Assembly: GCA_964371945.1 (NCBI GenBank)
Contig: CAYJPA010000077.1
Location: 1-29,907, forward strand
Reading direction: 5' to 3'
Length of the DNA stretch: 29,907 nucleotides
From: CAYJPA01 sp964371945
GTDB lineage: Bacteria > Chloroflexota > Chloroflexia > Thermomicrobiales > UBA6265
The position numbers were made by a program, and so were the translations under genes. This document shows, piece by piece, positions 6,882-15,825 of this stretch (position 1 is its first letter; each line of letters starts with the position of its first letter). The notes below the pieces were generated by a model. That model did not search any database. It had not been told where the DNA came from and saw only the letters and a list, made by a program, of their open reading frames with translations.

Positions 6882-7262
6882 TCACTCAACTTCACAATTC
6901 CGGACTTCGATCCCGTCTTCACGGATCACGACAAGCGTCCGGGTCAATTCGAGAGATCCGGCGTGATTCGTGAAGAAGTCGCCAAGAGCCGCGCAGATCC
7001 CATCGTTGGTTCGCAGCCGATTCGGCAAATCCAGGTGAATGATTCCCGCTGAGCGTGGGTATGATTGACGGTACAGGCCCTGGAAATCCCGGTCTAAGGT
7101 GATGATCACCCGCCCCTCACGGATCGCCATCCGTACAACTTCGCGATCGGGAAGCTCGCCCAGTCGCTTGCCCTGGAGCCATGCGATGTCAAGTGCGAAT
7201 CGGTCTGTCAGATACCTCGTGACCCGAGGAGATAGATTTGCATCAAGCAGAAATCGAGCCAC
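6882..7262 (-). CDS. DUF5615 PIN-like toxin
   Basis: The 126-residue protein opens with RFLLDANLSPRVTRYL and has IITLDRDFQGL near residues 53-63. These are the conserved acidic strands of the DUF5615/Mut7-C-like branch of the PIN fold, presumed ribonucleases. It is partnered with the DUF433 protein 5 bp upstream, a known toxin-antitoxin arrangement. The start is GTG. It follows enolase and its antitoxin on the minus strand and converges on gpmI. Activity is inferred from the family only. Confidence 0.85.
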   Translation of the reverse strand: MARFLLDANLSPRVTRYLTDRFALDIAWLQGKRLGELPDREVVRMAIREGRVIITLDRDFQGLYRQSYPRSAGIIHLDLPNRLRTNDGICAALGDFFTNHAGSLELTRTLVVIREDGIEVRNCEVE

Positions 7263-7267
7263 TTAGG

Positions 7268-7504
7268 TCACGAGCGGGCAGCTTCGGCACGATCAGGGTT
7301 CTGCAAAGCATAGGCAATCGCCGCGTCGATATCTTCGACCGACAGATCGGGATAGTCCTCAAGGATCTCTCGCGCTGAAACCCCGTTATCGACCAAGCCG
7401 ACGATCAGGTCGATCGGCACGCGGGTTCCGCGGATAATCGGCTTTCCACCTAATACTTCCGCGTTTCGAGTCACCCTTGCCGCAATTTCGTGTTCGGTGA
7501 GCAT
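7268..7504 (-). CDS. DUF433 antitoxin (winged-helix type)
   Basis: The 78-residue protein carries the DUF433 core: GGKPIIRGTRVPIDLIVGLV at about residues 20-39, then GVSAREILEDYPDLSVEDI and a helix rich in Ala. DUF433 proteins are DNA-binding antitoxins encoded next to DUF5615 toxins. The ATG is preceded by AGGA. The 96 bp upstream, between it and enolase, shows no clear terminator and could hold its own promoter, although the -10-like TATGAT at 7543-7548 lacks a properly spaced -35. Confidence 0.88.
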   Translation of the reverse strand: MLTEHEIAARVTRNAEVLGGKPIIRGTRVPIDLIVGLVDNGVSAREILEDYPDLSVEDIDAAIAYALQNPDRAEAARS

Positions 7505-7600
7505 TGGTCATATCCTGCCTGTGATTAGCACTTTAGCATGCAATCATACAGAGTCGCGTCTGTGACAATCAGTGATTCGCTCTTCTGGGTCGAGCAAAGT

Positions 7601-8890
7601 CTACCCGAATCGGCTGAACACGCTCCCGCCCGGGTAGTGCGCTGCCGACCCGAGATCCTCTTCGATCCGCAGCAGTTGGTTGTACTTGGCGACCCGATCC
7701 ACCCGCGACGGCGCCCCGGTTTTGATCTGCCCTGCGTTGGTCGCCACGGCCAGATCGGCGATAAAGGTGTCGTCCGTCTCACCACTGCGGTGTGAGATCA
7801 CAGCATTGAAACCCGCTCGCTGCGCCATTTCGATCGCATCAAACGTTTCGGTCAACGTTCCAATCTGGTTCAGTTTGACCAGAATCGCGTTGCCCGACTT
7901 CTCCTTGATGCCACGTGCCAGGCGCTCGGTGTTCGTCACGTAGAGATCGTCTCCGACCAACTGCACTCCGTCGCCGATCATCGCGGTCAACGACTGCCAG
8001 CTCGCCCAGTCATCTTCGGAGAGTCCGTCTTCGATCGACGCAATCGGGTATTTTGCAACCCACTCCGCCCAGTAATCAGAAATCTCAGCGCTGCTTAGCG
8101 ATCGTCCTTCGCCTTTGAGCTCATACTTGCCGTTCTCGTAGAACTCGCTGGCCGCGGGGTCAAGCGCGATGACCAGATCTTTGCCCGCTTGATAACCGGC
8201 CTTTTCGATCGACTGGGTCACGATCGCGACCGCTTCCTCATTCGAGGCCAGACTTGGCGCATATCCGCCCTCGTCGCCGACGTTCGTGCTCAGCCCCCGG
8301 TCGGCGAGTAGCTTTTTGAGCGCGTGGAAGACTTCAGCGCCCCAGCGCAGCCCCTCGGCGAACGACGGTGCGCCGATCGGCATCACCATGAACTCCTGCA
8401 TATCGACACTGGAGCCGAGCGCGTGCTTGCCGCCGTTGAGGATGTTCATCATCGGGACTGGAAGCGTGTGCGCATTCGGTCCGCCGAGATATTTGTAGAG
8501 CGGCAGGCCGGAATGACTCGCGGCCGCGCGGGCGACCGCGAGCGATACACCCAGGATCGCGTTCGCGCCGAGTCGTCCCTTGTTCGCTGTCCCATCGACG
8601 TCGATCATGACCGCGTCGACCGATCGCTGATCGAGCCCGTCCAACCCGACCACGACCTCAGCAATCTCGTTGTTCGCGTTTTCGACCGCGGTCAGCACGC
8701 CCTTGCCGCCATAGCGCTTTTTGTCGCCGTCGCGGAGCTCGACTGCCTCGTAGGCGCCGGTCGATGCGCCGGAGGGCACGGCCGCGCGGCCGATTGCGCC
8801 GCCAAGCAGCGTCACGTCAACTTCGATGGTCGGGTTGCCGCGGGAATCGAGAATTTCGCGCGCTCGAATCGATTCGATCAGGCTGTGCAC
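7601..8890 (-). CDS. eno: Enolase
   Basis: Enolase converts 2-phosphoglycerate to phosphoenolpyruvate and is normally a cytosolic Mg-dependent dimer or octamer. The 429 residues match the family. Visible motifs are DSRGNPTIEVDV, GANAILGVSLA, NVGDEGGYAPS (with a conserved Glu), the metal-binding EDGLSEDDW and GDDLYVTN, and the C-terminal SHRSGETDDTFIADLAV loop. The GTG start has AAGGAG with good spacing. A TATACT on the minus strand at 8936-8941 may be the -10 hexamer, but I see no good -35. It is divergent from pheS. Confidence 0.97.
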   Translation of the reverse strand: MHSLIESIRAREILDSRGNPTIEVDVTLLGGAIGRAAVPSGASTGAYEAVELRDGDKKRYGGKGVLTAVENANNEIAEVVVGLDGLDQRSVDAVMIDVDGTANKGRLGANAILGVSLAVARAAASHSGLPLYKYLGGPNAHTLPVPMMNILNGGKHALGSSVDMQEFMVMPIGAPSFAEGLRWGAEVFHALKKLLADRGLSTNVGDEGGYAPSLASNEEAVAIVTQSIEKAGYQAGKDLVIALDPAASEFYENGKYELKGEGRSLSSAEISDYWAEWVAKYPIASIEDGLSEDDWASWQSLTAMIGDGVQLVGDDLYVTNTERLARGIKEKSGNAILVKLNQIGTLTETFDAIEMAQRAGFNAVISHRSGETDDTFIADLAVATNAGQIKTGAPSRVDRVAKYNQLLRIEEDLGSAAHYPGGSVFSRFG

Positions 8891-9117
8891 TCGTCACTCC
8901 TTGGTCGCTGTTGGCGTTCACAATCCTATGATCCGAGTATAGGCCGAACATCACGCCGGCTTTGTTACAATGTCGTCACAATCGAATATCGAACAGGCGC
9001 TGACGGAGAAAAGTACGGTGGGTGGCGCCGGCCAGGGACGGACGGCCAGAGACTGGAAGCCGCCGCGTAAGCCCCCACACGAAGTTCCCTCCCGAGCCGG
9101 ACGGTGAAGGCAATCTG

Positions 9118-9143
9118 GTAGGGGCGGTTCGTGAACCGCCCTG
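9118..9143. repeat. GTAGGRGCG-type palindromic repeat inside the T-box leader
   Basis: GGGCGGTTC (9122-9130) and GAACCGCCC (9133-9141) form a perfect 9-bp hairpin with a 2-nt loop, preceded by GTAG. It shares the GTAGG-GCG arm with the copy at 2031, and its compact palindromic form resembles REP/MITE-like elements. It sits between Stem I and the antiterminator of the pheST leader. Confidence 0.65.
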
Positions 9144-9393
9144 ATGCAGCAAGCCCCGTAGTCGTTTCTGGAGTCCCCCATTACGGGATAGGTTGTTTGG
9201 TGGATGTTGGCGAAATGCTTCGGTAGACACCCGCACATCCGCACGTTCTCAGCCCTGGAAGGGCTTTGTGGGCGTAGCCCGGTCACTTCAGTGCCGGGCG
9301 GGCGGAACGGATTTCCGATCTATTTCCTCAAGTTGCTACAGACGACCGATGAGCGCGTCGCAAATGCGGCGAAGCAGGGTGGTACCGCGCGGA

Positions 9394-9421
9394 GCCCCTC
9401 GTCCCTGCCGAGGGGTTTTTT
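9394..9421 (+). terminator. Intrinsic terminator of the pheST T-box leader
   Basis: CCCCTC at 9395-9400 pairs with GAGGGG at 9410-9415 and is followed by six T residues. The loop contains CCCTGC, which is also the 3' strand of the antiterminator, so the two structures are mutually exclusive. Confidence 0.95.
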
Positions 9422-9462
9422 GTTGCCCGGAAAGCGGGATCGATATCGAGCTCGGAGCAGCA

Positions 9463-10518
9463 ATGTCGTTCCTAGAACAGATCGCGGAATTAAAGGCACG
9501 TTCGATGCAGGCACTTGAATCCGAAGTGTCTGATTTGCCGACCCTTCAGCAGTGGGAGCGATCGTTTCTCTCTGGCAAAGGCGAGTTGGCGACGATTCTC
9601 CGCGGTATGGGCGCTGTTCCCGCGGAAGAGCGCCCTGAAGCCGGGCGAGCCGCGAACGCGATCAAGAATGAGCTGACGGCTGCCTACGATGCGCGGAAAA
9701 CTTCGATCGAGATCAAGCGCGTGCAGAAGCAGATCGAGTCTGAAGCGATCGATGTCACTTTGCCCGGGCGGAAACCGGCGATCGGGACGGCGCATCCGAT
9801 CTCGATGATGATCGACGAGCTCAGCGAGATCTTCTCATTGATGGGCTTCCAGACCGTGTTTGGGCGCGAGGTCGAGACCGCGCGCTACAACTTCGATCTG
9901 CTCAACATTCCGGCCGATCACCCGGCCCGCGATGTCTGGGACACGATCATCGTCGAAAGCTCCGATCAGGCTGAGATCGTGCTACGGACGCACACCTCTC
10001 CAATGCAAGCGAGAGTGATGGAATCGAACGATCCTCCCGTGCGCGTGGTCGTGCCCGGCCGCTGCTATCGGTTCGAGGCGCTCGATGCCTCGCACGAATG
10101 GATGTTCCATCAGCTCGAAGGACTCGCGGTCGACGAGCACATCACGATGTCCGATCTCAAGGGCGTGCTGACCGAAATGGCTCGCCAGCTCTTCGGACCC
10201 AAGCGCCGTGTGCGATTCCGCTGCGATTACTTCCCCTTCGTCGAACCGGGCGTCGATTTCGGGGTCGACTGCGCGATCTGCGAAGGCAAAGGCTGCCGCG
10301 TTTGCAAGGGAACGGGTTGGTTGGAAATGGGCGGCGCCGGCATGGTTCATCCCAAGGTCCTCGAAGGCGTCGGATACGACTCCAGCAAGTACCAGGGGTT
10401 CGCGTTCGGGCTCGGGATCGACCGCCTGATCATGATGAAGTACGGCGTGAACGATGTCCGCGCGTTCGCCGGCAACGATCTCCGCTTCCTTGGTCAGTTC
10501 GCCAACGCATCCATCTGA
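9463..10518 (+). CDS. pheS: Phenylalanyl-tRNA synthetase alpha subunit
   Basis: PheS is the catalytic class II subunit that charges tRNA-Phe as an (alpha-beta)2 tetramer. The 351 residues have an N-terminal coiled-coil tRNA-binding arm, motif 2 around GRCYRFEALDASHEWMFHQ, and motif 3 at GLGIDRLIMMKYGVNDVR. A four-cysteine block CAICEGKGCRVCKGTGW lies just before motif 3, an arrangement I recall from many bacterial PheS proteins. The start is ATG 9463 with GGAG upstream. The open frame runs on to 9193, but that part overlaps the T-box and terminator and cannot be coding. pheT follows after 12 bp. Confidence 0.97.
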   Translation: MSFLEQIAELKARSMQALESEVSDLPTLQQWERSFLSGKGELATILRGMGAVPAEERPEAGRAANAIKNELTAAYDARKTSIEIKRVQKQIESEAIDVTLPGRKPAIGTAHPISMMIDELSEIFSLMGFQTVFGREVETARYNFDLLNIPADHPARDVWDTIIVESSDQAEIVLRTHTSPMQARVMESNDPPVRVVVPGRCYRFEALDASHEWMFHQLEGLAVDEHITMSDLKGVLTEMARQLFGPKRRVRFRCDYFPFVEPGVDFGVDCAICEGKGCRVCKGTGWLEMGGAGMVHPKVLEGVGYDSSKYQGFAFGLGIDRLIMMKYGVNDVRAFAGNDLRFLGQFANASI

Positions 10519-10530
10519 GGTTTTGTACCC

Positions 10531-12978
10531 ATGAAAGTACCGATGAAGTGGCTCGGCGAATTCGTTGAAACCGGTCTGGAGCCGAAAGATCTCGCCTACC
10601 GGATGACGATGGCCGGGCTCGAAGCTGAAAAGATCGAAGAGATCGGCGAGCTCTGGAACAACGTATACGTGGGTCACGTGCTCGACGTGAAGCGCCATCC
10701 CGACGCCGATCGTCTGGTGCTGGCCGAGGTCGAAGCCGGCGAGCACAAGTTGACGGTCGTGACCGGCGCGCCGAATATCGCGCAGGGTCAGAAGGTGGCC
10801 CTGGCGCTGGCCGGAGCGAGGCTCTATGACGGTCACAGCGAAGGCATGGAGCTCAAAACGCTCAAGCCCGGGATGATCCGCGGGATCAAATCCGAGGGCA
10901 TGGTCTGCTCCGAGAAGGAGCTCGGGATGTCCGAGGAGCACGAGGGCATCCTCGTGCTCGCCGGCGACGCGCCGGTGGGACTCCCGTTGAAGGAGTACCT
11001 TGGCGATACCGTGATCGAGTTCGAGATCACCCCGAATCTAGTGCACGCCTTCTCGATTCAGGGAATCGCGCGTGAAGCGGCCGCGCTCTCGCGAACCACG
11101 GTCAATCCCCCGAAGCTGGCGGATCTCACGTGGTTCCTGGGGGCGAAGGAAAATCTCGTCCAGATCGAGGCCGAAGATCTCTGCAGCCGCTACATGGCGA
11201 TCGTCTTCGAGGGCCTGACCATCGGACCGTCGCCCGAGTGGCTGGTCCGGCGTTTGACTGCCGCCGGATTGCGTCCGATCTCGAACATCGTCGACGTCAC
11301 CAACTATGTCATGCACGAGATCGGGCAGCCGCTGCATGCGTTCGATCTCGACGCATTGAATGACCGGCGGATCGTCGTGCGGCGAGCGCATCCGGGCGAG
11401 CAACTGGAAACGCTCGACCATGTCCAGCGGACGCTGAGCGGTGACATGCTGGTGATCGCCGATTCGCATAAGGCTGTCGGACTGGCCGGCGTAATCGGCG
11501 GATTCAATTCTGAAATCTCCGACGCGACCAAGACGGTCATTCTGGAAGGTGCGAACTTCCACATGACGTCGGTGCGCAAAACCGCGCGCGCTTTGAAGAT
11601 TCGAACGGATGCCTCGGCCAGGTTCGAACGAGGGCTCGATCCGGACCTCGTCGGATCGGCCATGGCGAGAGCCGCCCAACTGATCCTCGATCTGTCGCCT
11701 GGAGCGCGAATAACCGCGGTTCGCGATGTCTATCCGTCGCCGGTCGAGCCAGGCTCGTTGACGATGCCCGTCGCAAAGATCGCGCGGCATCTCGGCATTG
11801 TCTACAGCGATGAGCGGATTCTGGACGCACTGACCCGGCTCGATTTCGAGCCGGTGATCACCGGCGGCGGCCCGGACCGGTTGCTCGGGGTGACGATCCC
11901 GACCTATCGCCGCGATGTGTCGATCCCCGAGGATATTGTCGAAGAGGTCGCGCGATTGATTGGCTACGAGGGTCTGCCGGCGACGCTCCCAGTGGGTCAA
12001 ACGGTGCCGGTCAAGCGCGATCAGATGTACGACCTCCGAAAATCAGTGCGGAATATCTTGACCGCGACCGGCGCCAGCGAGGCAGTCACCTACTCCGCGG
12101 TCTCAGCAGACGAACTGGCGCCATTCGCGGCGGGTGGCGGATCGGAGTTTGGATTCGTTCATCAAGCGCCGGCCGACAGGCTATTGAGATTGCGAAATCC
12201 GATTCAAGTTGGTCGGGATCTCATGCGGCCGACGCTCATTCCCTCATTGCTTCAAGCGGTTTCGGCGAATCTCAAGCATGCCGAGTCGGTTCGGCTCTTC
12301 GAGATCGCGCATGTTTACCTGCCGAAGGGCCGGGACGAGTTGCCCACGGAGGTTGAGATGGTCGCGATCGCGATCGCCGGCCGGCGAGAGCCGGCCGGGC
12401 TGAACGCTTCCCGGGAACAACTCGACTACTTCGATCTCAAGGGAGCGGTCGACGAACTGACCGGTCGCCTCGGTCTTCGACTGGAAATTGCGGCCGATCC
12501 CTATCCCGGCCTCCACCCCGGCCGGTCCGCGGTGCTGAAGTCAGGCGACATCGTTGTCGGACGCATTGGCGAGGTTCATCCTGATGCCGCGAGGATCTAC
12601 GAGATCGATGACAACCGGTTGGCGGTCGCGGAGATCGATCTCGACCAGGTCATTCGGTTGCGCTCGACCAGTCGCCGGGAGATCCCGGTGCCGCGCTTCT
12701 TGCCGGTTCATCAGGACTTTGCGATCGTGGTCGACGAAACCGTCACCGCCGATGCGGTCGAACATGCGATTGCCAGCGGAAGCGGACCGCTGGCGAAGAA
12801 GGTGACGCTGTTCGACATCTATCGGGGCAGCCAGATTGGCGAAGGCAAGAAGAGCATGGCGTACCGCGTGATCTTCGAGGCGCCGGATCGGGCTTTGACC
12901 GACACCGAGTTGGTGAAGGTTCGCGGAAAGCTCGAGCGTGTGCTCAAGCAGCAGGTCGGCGGCGCACTGCGATCGTAA
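10531..12978 (+). CDS. pheT: Phenylalanyl-tRNA synthetase beta subunit
   Basis: The 815 residues have the full bacterial domain order. First comes an EMAP-II-like tRNA-binding domain (about 40-155, including HPDADRLVLAEVE and VTGAPNI), then the B3/B4 editing domain (about 210-380, with SARFERGLDPDL), the B5 domain (about 400-480), a catalytic-like core, and a C-terminal ferredoxin-like anticodon-binding domain (last 95 residues). It forms the tetramer with PheS and edits mischarged Tyr. GAGG lies upstream of the ATG. It shares the pheS transcript and T-box control. hisD starts 20 bp after the stop and may be co-transcribed. Confidence 0.97.
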   Translation: MKVPMKWLGEFVETGLEPKDLAYRMTMAGLEAEKIEEIGELWNNVYVGHVLDVKRHPDADRLVLAEVEAGEHKLTVVTGAPNIAQGQKVALALAGARLYDGHSEGMELKTLKPGMIRGIKSEGMVCSEKELGMSEEHEGILVLAGDAPVGLPLKEYLGDTVIEFEITPNLVHAFSIQGIAREAAALSRTTVNPPKLADLTWFLGAKENLVQIEAEDLCSRYMAIVFEGLTIGPSPEWLVRRLTAAGLRPISNIVDVTNYVMHEIGQPLHAFDLDALNDRRIVVRRAHPGEQLETLDHVQRTLSGDMLVIADSHKAVGLAGVIGGFNSEISDATKTVILEGANFHMTSVRKTARALKIRTDASARFERGLDPDLVGSAMARAAQLILDLSPGARITAVRDVYPSPVEPGSLTMPVAKIARHLGIVYSDERILDALTRLDFEPVITGGGPDRLLGVTIPTYRRDVSIPEDIVEEVARLIGYEGLPATLPVGQTVPVKRDQMYDLRKSVRNILTATGASEAVTYSAVSADELAPFAAGGGSEFGFVHQAPADRLLRLRNPIQVGRDLMRPTLIPSLLQAVSANLKHAESVRLFEIAHVYLPKGRDELPTEVEMVAIAIAGRREPAGLNASREQLDYFDLKGAVDELTGRLGLRLEIAADPYPGLHPGRSAVLKSGDIVVGRIGEVHPDAARIYEIDDNRLAVAEIDLDQVIRLRSTSRREIPVPRFLPVHQDFAIVVDETVTADAVEHAIASGSGPLAKKVTLFDIYRGSQIGEGKKSMAYRVIFEAPDRALTDTELVKVRGKLERVLKQQVGGALRS

Positions 12979-12998
12979 TCGCCCAGGAAAGAGCAAAC

Positions 12999-14354
12999 GT
13001 GACTGCAAAACAGCCATTCTCCATCCGCACGATCACCGACCTCGAAGACGCCCGGAAAGCATTGACTCGCCGGCGCGGCTTCGAGGAAACGGTGCTCTCG
13101 CCCGGCATGCAGGCGGGAATCCGCCGCGTCTTCGGCAGCGATTTGACCGCGCACGAGGTCGTCGACCGCATCCTGAAAGATGTCCAGAACGACGGCGACG
13201 CGGCGGTTCTGCGCTACACCGAGGCGATCGACGGCGCGGCTCCGCGCTCGCTCGAAGTACCGAAGTCTGACTGGGATGTCGCGCTCGATTCGCTCGATCT
13301 GGAGCTCCGTCGCGCGCTCGAGATCTCAGCGGAGCAAGTCGCATCGTTCCATCGCAAGCAACTGAAAACGTCGTGGTTCGACTACACGGATGAAGGCGCG
13401 CTCGGCCAAATCGTGCGGCCGCTCGCGCGGATCGGCGTTTATGCTCCGGGCGGCACGGCGGTCTACCCATCTTCATTGTTGATGACCGCGGTACCCGCGC
13501 GGGTCGCCGGGGTCGAGGAGATCATCGTCTGCTCGCCGCCGCACAACGGTTCCGTGTCACCGCTCATCCTGGCCGCCGCGAAGATCGCCGGCGTGGATCG
13601 GGTCTTCCAAGCTGGCGGCGCTCAGGCGATCGGAGCAATGGCCTACGGCACCGAAACGATCCCGCATGTCGACAAAATCCTCGGCCCCGGCAACATTTTC
13701 GTCGTGCTCGCCAAGCAGCGGGTCTATGGCGTGGTCGCGATCGACGCGCTGCCGGGTCCAACCGAAACGCTGCTCGTCGCCGGCGAAACGGCCGATCCGG
13801 TGCTCGCCGCGGCCGACATGCTTGCCCAGGCAGAGCATGACGTCATGGCGACCGCAATCTTGATCACCACCTCGGTCGATCTCGCCCGCCGGGTTGAGAC
13901 GGAGCTGGAGCGGCAATTGCAGGAATTGGAGCGCATCGAGATCGCGGGAGCATCGATCGCCCGCAACGGATTGATCGCGGTCGTGCCCACGATCGAAACG
14001 GCGATCGAGCTGGCAAACGCCTATGCGCCTGAGCATCTTTGTTTGTTGATGAACGATCCCTGGTCTGTTGTGCCGCTGGTTCGCCATGCGGGCGGCATCT
14101 TCGTCGGAGAGAATAGTCCAGAAGCGTTGGGCGACTACACCGCCGGTCCGAGCCACGTCATGCCGACAGGCGGAACCGCGCGCTTCTTCTCGCCGATCCA
14201 TGTTGCTGACTTCACCAAAGTGATCAATGTCGCCGCCGCGAACCGGGCAGCTCTGGAACGGCTTGCCCCGGCCACGATCGCGCTCGCGCGCGCCGAGGGC
14301 CTGACCGCGCACGCGAAAGCAATCGAACGTCGATTTGACCGACTTGGATGTTAA
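12999..14354 (+). CDS. hisD: Histidinol dehydrogenase
   Basis: HisD carries out the last two NAD-linked oxidations of histidine synthesis, histidinol to histidine. The 451-residue protein shows the zinc-ligand motif QAEHD (about 277-281), the catalytic PEHL (about 344-347), and GDYTAGPSHVMPTGGTAR, plus GPGN and PGPTE for NAD and substrate binding. The GTG start follows AGGAAAG. No other his gene is in the window. It lies 20 bp after pheT, so readthrough would put it under the Phe T-box. Its TAA stop overlaps the ruvA stop on the opposite strand. Confidence 0.95.
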   Translation: MTAKQPFSIRTITDLEDARKALTRRRGFEETVLSPGMQAGIRRVFGSDLTAHEVVDRILKDVQNDGDAAVLRYTEAIDGAAPRSLEVPKSDWDVALDSLDLELRRALEISAEQVASFHRKQLKTSWFDYTDEGALGQIVRPLARIGVYAPGGTAVYPSSLLMTAVPARVAGVEEIIVCSPPHNGSVSPLILAAAKIAGVDRVFQAGGAQAIGAMAYGTETIPHVDKILGPGNIFVVLAKQRVYGVVAIDALPGPTETLLVAGETADPVLAAADMLAQAEHDVMATAILITTSVDLARRVETELERQLQELERIEIAGASIARNGLIAVVPTIETAIELANAYAPEHLCLLMNDPWSVVPLVRHAGGIFVGENSPEALGDYTAGPSHVMPTGGTARFFSPIHVADFTKVINVAAANRAALERLAPATIALARAEGLTAHAKAIERRFDRLGC

Positions 14355-14929
14355 CTCTCGTTGATCTCGCGGAGGGCTGCGATCACGCGCTCCTCAACCG
14401 TTGTCCCGTCGGTCTTGCCCAATCGCGCAACCGCGATGTTCGCTTCGCCAAGGCTGTATCCGAGCGAGCGCAACGCGGCGATGACGTCGGAATCGCCTGA
14501 TGCTGGCGCTGAGAACGCCGCTCCGACCTCCGGCAGCTTGCCCCTCAGCTCCACGATCAGGCGAGCGGCCGTTTTCTTTCCGATTCCCGGCACGGTTGCC
14601 AGTAAATCGGCGTCACCTTGCTCGACCGCGAGCAACAGCGCATCGGGCCGCATCATCGAGAGCACCGCGCAGGCCAGTCGCGGACCGACGCCGGTCACGG
14701 CAATCAGGGTCTCAAAAACGCGCATCTCTTCAGCACTGGCGAATCCGTAAAGCGCGAGGATGTCTTCGCGAACGACGAGGTAGGTTTTGAGCTCGATCTC
14801 GTCGCCGACGTTCCCGGCTTCGGACACGGTCGTCGCGCTGGTGCCGACCCGGTAAATGACACCGTTGACATCAATAAGCATGGCGTCGGCGAATTTCGCG
14901 GTGATTTGTCCTCTGAGTCCTGCGATCAA
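14351..14929 (-). CDS. ruvA: Holliday junction DNA helicase subunit RuvA
   Basis: RuvA binds four-way junctions and loads the RuvB motor. The 192 residues contain the N-terminal OB fold (MIAGLRGQI, then DVNGVIYRV), two helix-hairpin-helix motifs (TGVGPRLACAVL and VPGIGKKTAARLIVEL), and the C-terminal RuvB-contact domain (VIAALRSLGYSLGEA). The TTG start overlaps the stop of the upstream amidohydrolase, so the two are translationally coupled. No ruvB or ruvC is present in the window. The stop codon shares TTAA with hisD. Confidence 0.95.
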   Translation of the reverse strand: MIAGLRGQITAKFADAMLIDVNGVIYRVGTSATTVSEAGNVGDEIELKTYLVVREDILALYGFASAEEMRVFETLIAVTGVGPRLACAVLSMMRPDALLLAVEQGDADLLATVPGIGKKTAARLIVELRGKLPEVGAAFSAPASGDSDVIAALRSLGYSLGEANIAVARLGKTDGTTVEERVIAALREINES

Positions 14930-15825
14930 ATCTTGGTCTCCGTCGTGTCGTCGATCCGAAAGACTCGTCGTGCATTGCCGCCGAGCACCGCGCGCCGCTC
15001 AGCATCGTCGCGCCAGTCGATTTGCATCACCCGGTTCAAAAAGCGATCCATTCTCAGAACCGGGAAGTCGCTTCCGAAGAGCACCCGCTCGGGTCCGACT
15101 AAGTCCAGCACGATCCGAAAGATCGCCGGCCGGTAGAGGTACGACGATGCCGCGCAATCGTAGACGACATTTGCGGTGACCGCCTCGACTTCCGGCATGA
15201 GCTCGTGGAACGGCAGTCCACCACCCCAATGCGCTGCCACAACTTCGAGCCGATTGAAATGCGAAAGGAGCTCGATCAGCTTGTCCGGGGTCGCCGTCCC
15301 CTTGCCGGGATAATTGTGACCCACCGCTTCGCTCGTATGAATCAAAATCGGGCGCCCGGCTGATTGACAGAGATCGACTAACGGCTGCAAACGAGGAAAC
15401 TCGCGCCAATCAAACCCCTGTGCGTCCGCGTTCAGCTCACCCATTCCGACCGCGCCGTGCTCAAAACATGACCTGGCGTCTCGTTCGGCATCGCTGTCTC
15501 CTGGCACAACAATGCCGAGCCACGAAAGACGATTGGGATAGCGCCGGATCGCATCGGCCATATAGGTGTTGTGGTCGCGACAAAGTGCCGCGTCCGCCCA
15601 CGGAAAACCGCAGAGAATGGCGCGCGCGACACCCGCGGCATCCATCGCCGCCAGCAACATCTCCGCGTCGACCAGGAGCGAGCGAGGGTTGGCATAGAGG
15701 GCTTCGAACCACCCATCTTTGCCAAAGTACCGCTCCCGATGCCCGACGACGTGGGGTGGAAAAATGTGAACGTGGCTGTCGATCACGCCGGCGCCGCTAC
15801 CCGCGATCGGGCTGATCACCGGCAA
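14926..15825 (-). CDS. Amidohydrolase 2 family metal-dependent hydrolase
   Basis: This TIM-barrel metallohydrolase (PF04909) has the N-terminal HxH motif (DSHVHIFPP, about 16-24), a mid-chain HWGGGLPF, and a C-terminal GSDFPV that supplies the catalytic Asp. The family includes decarboxylases and lactonases; the substrate here cannot be told. At 299 residues it is of normal length. The TTG start abuts the TAG of the PP2C gene, and an in-frame GTG two codons on is an alternative. It is the middle gene of a tight three-gene minus-strand run with no obvious functional link to ruvA. Confidence 0.88.
   Translation of the reverse strand: MPVISPIAGSGAGVIDSHVHIFPPHVVGHRERYFGKDGWFEALYANPRSLLVDAEMLLAAMDAAGVARAILCGFPWADAALCRDHNTYMADAIRRYPNRLSWLGIVVPGDSDAERDARSCFEHGAVGMGELNADAQGFDWREFPRLQPLVDLCQSAGRPILIHTSEAVGHNYPGKGTATPDKLIELLSHFNRLEVVAAHWGGGLPFHELMPEVEAVTANVVYDCAASSYLYRPAIFRIVLDLVGPERVLFGSDFPVLRMDRFLNRVMQIDWRDDAERRAVLGGNARRVFRIDDTTETKI

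Larger units (their letters stand above)
8996..9421 (+). ncRNA. T-box leader of pheST (Phe-specific)
   Basis: The 3' half is diagnostic. The T-box AGGGTGGTACCGCG at 9376-9389 lies in an antiterminator whose GCAGGG (9374-9379) pairs with CCCTGC (9403-9408), and it excludes the terminator that follows. Candidate Stem I begins near 9000, with an AGTA box at 9012-9015, helix GTGGG/CCCAC (9018-9022 with 9074-9078), and GAAG then TTC at 9085-9087 as the likely Phe specifier codon. Uncharged tRNA-Phe would stabilise the antiterminator and switch pheST on. The gap of about 290 nt from specifier to T-box is long and holds several hairpins (9118-9143, 9251-9265, 9277-9299). A TACAAT at 8967-8972 may be the -10. 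Confidence 0.92.

Noticed and set aside
9193..9462. N-terminal extension of the pheS reading frame by 90 codons
   Set aside because: It runs through the T-box, antiterminator and intrinsic terminator. ATG 9463 has a ribosome-binding site and gives a normal-length PheS.
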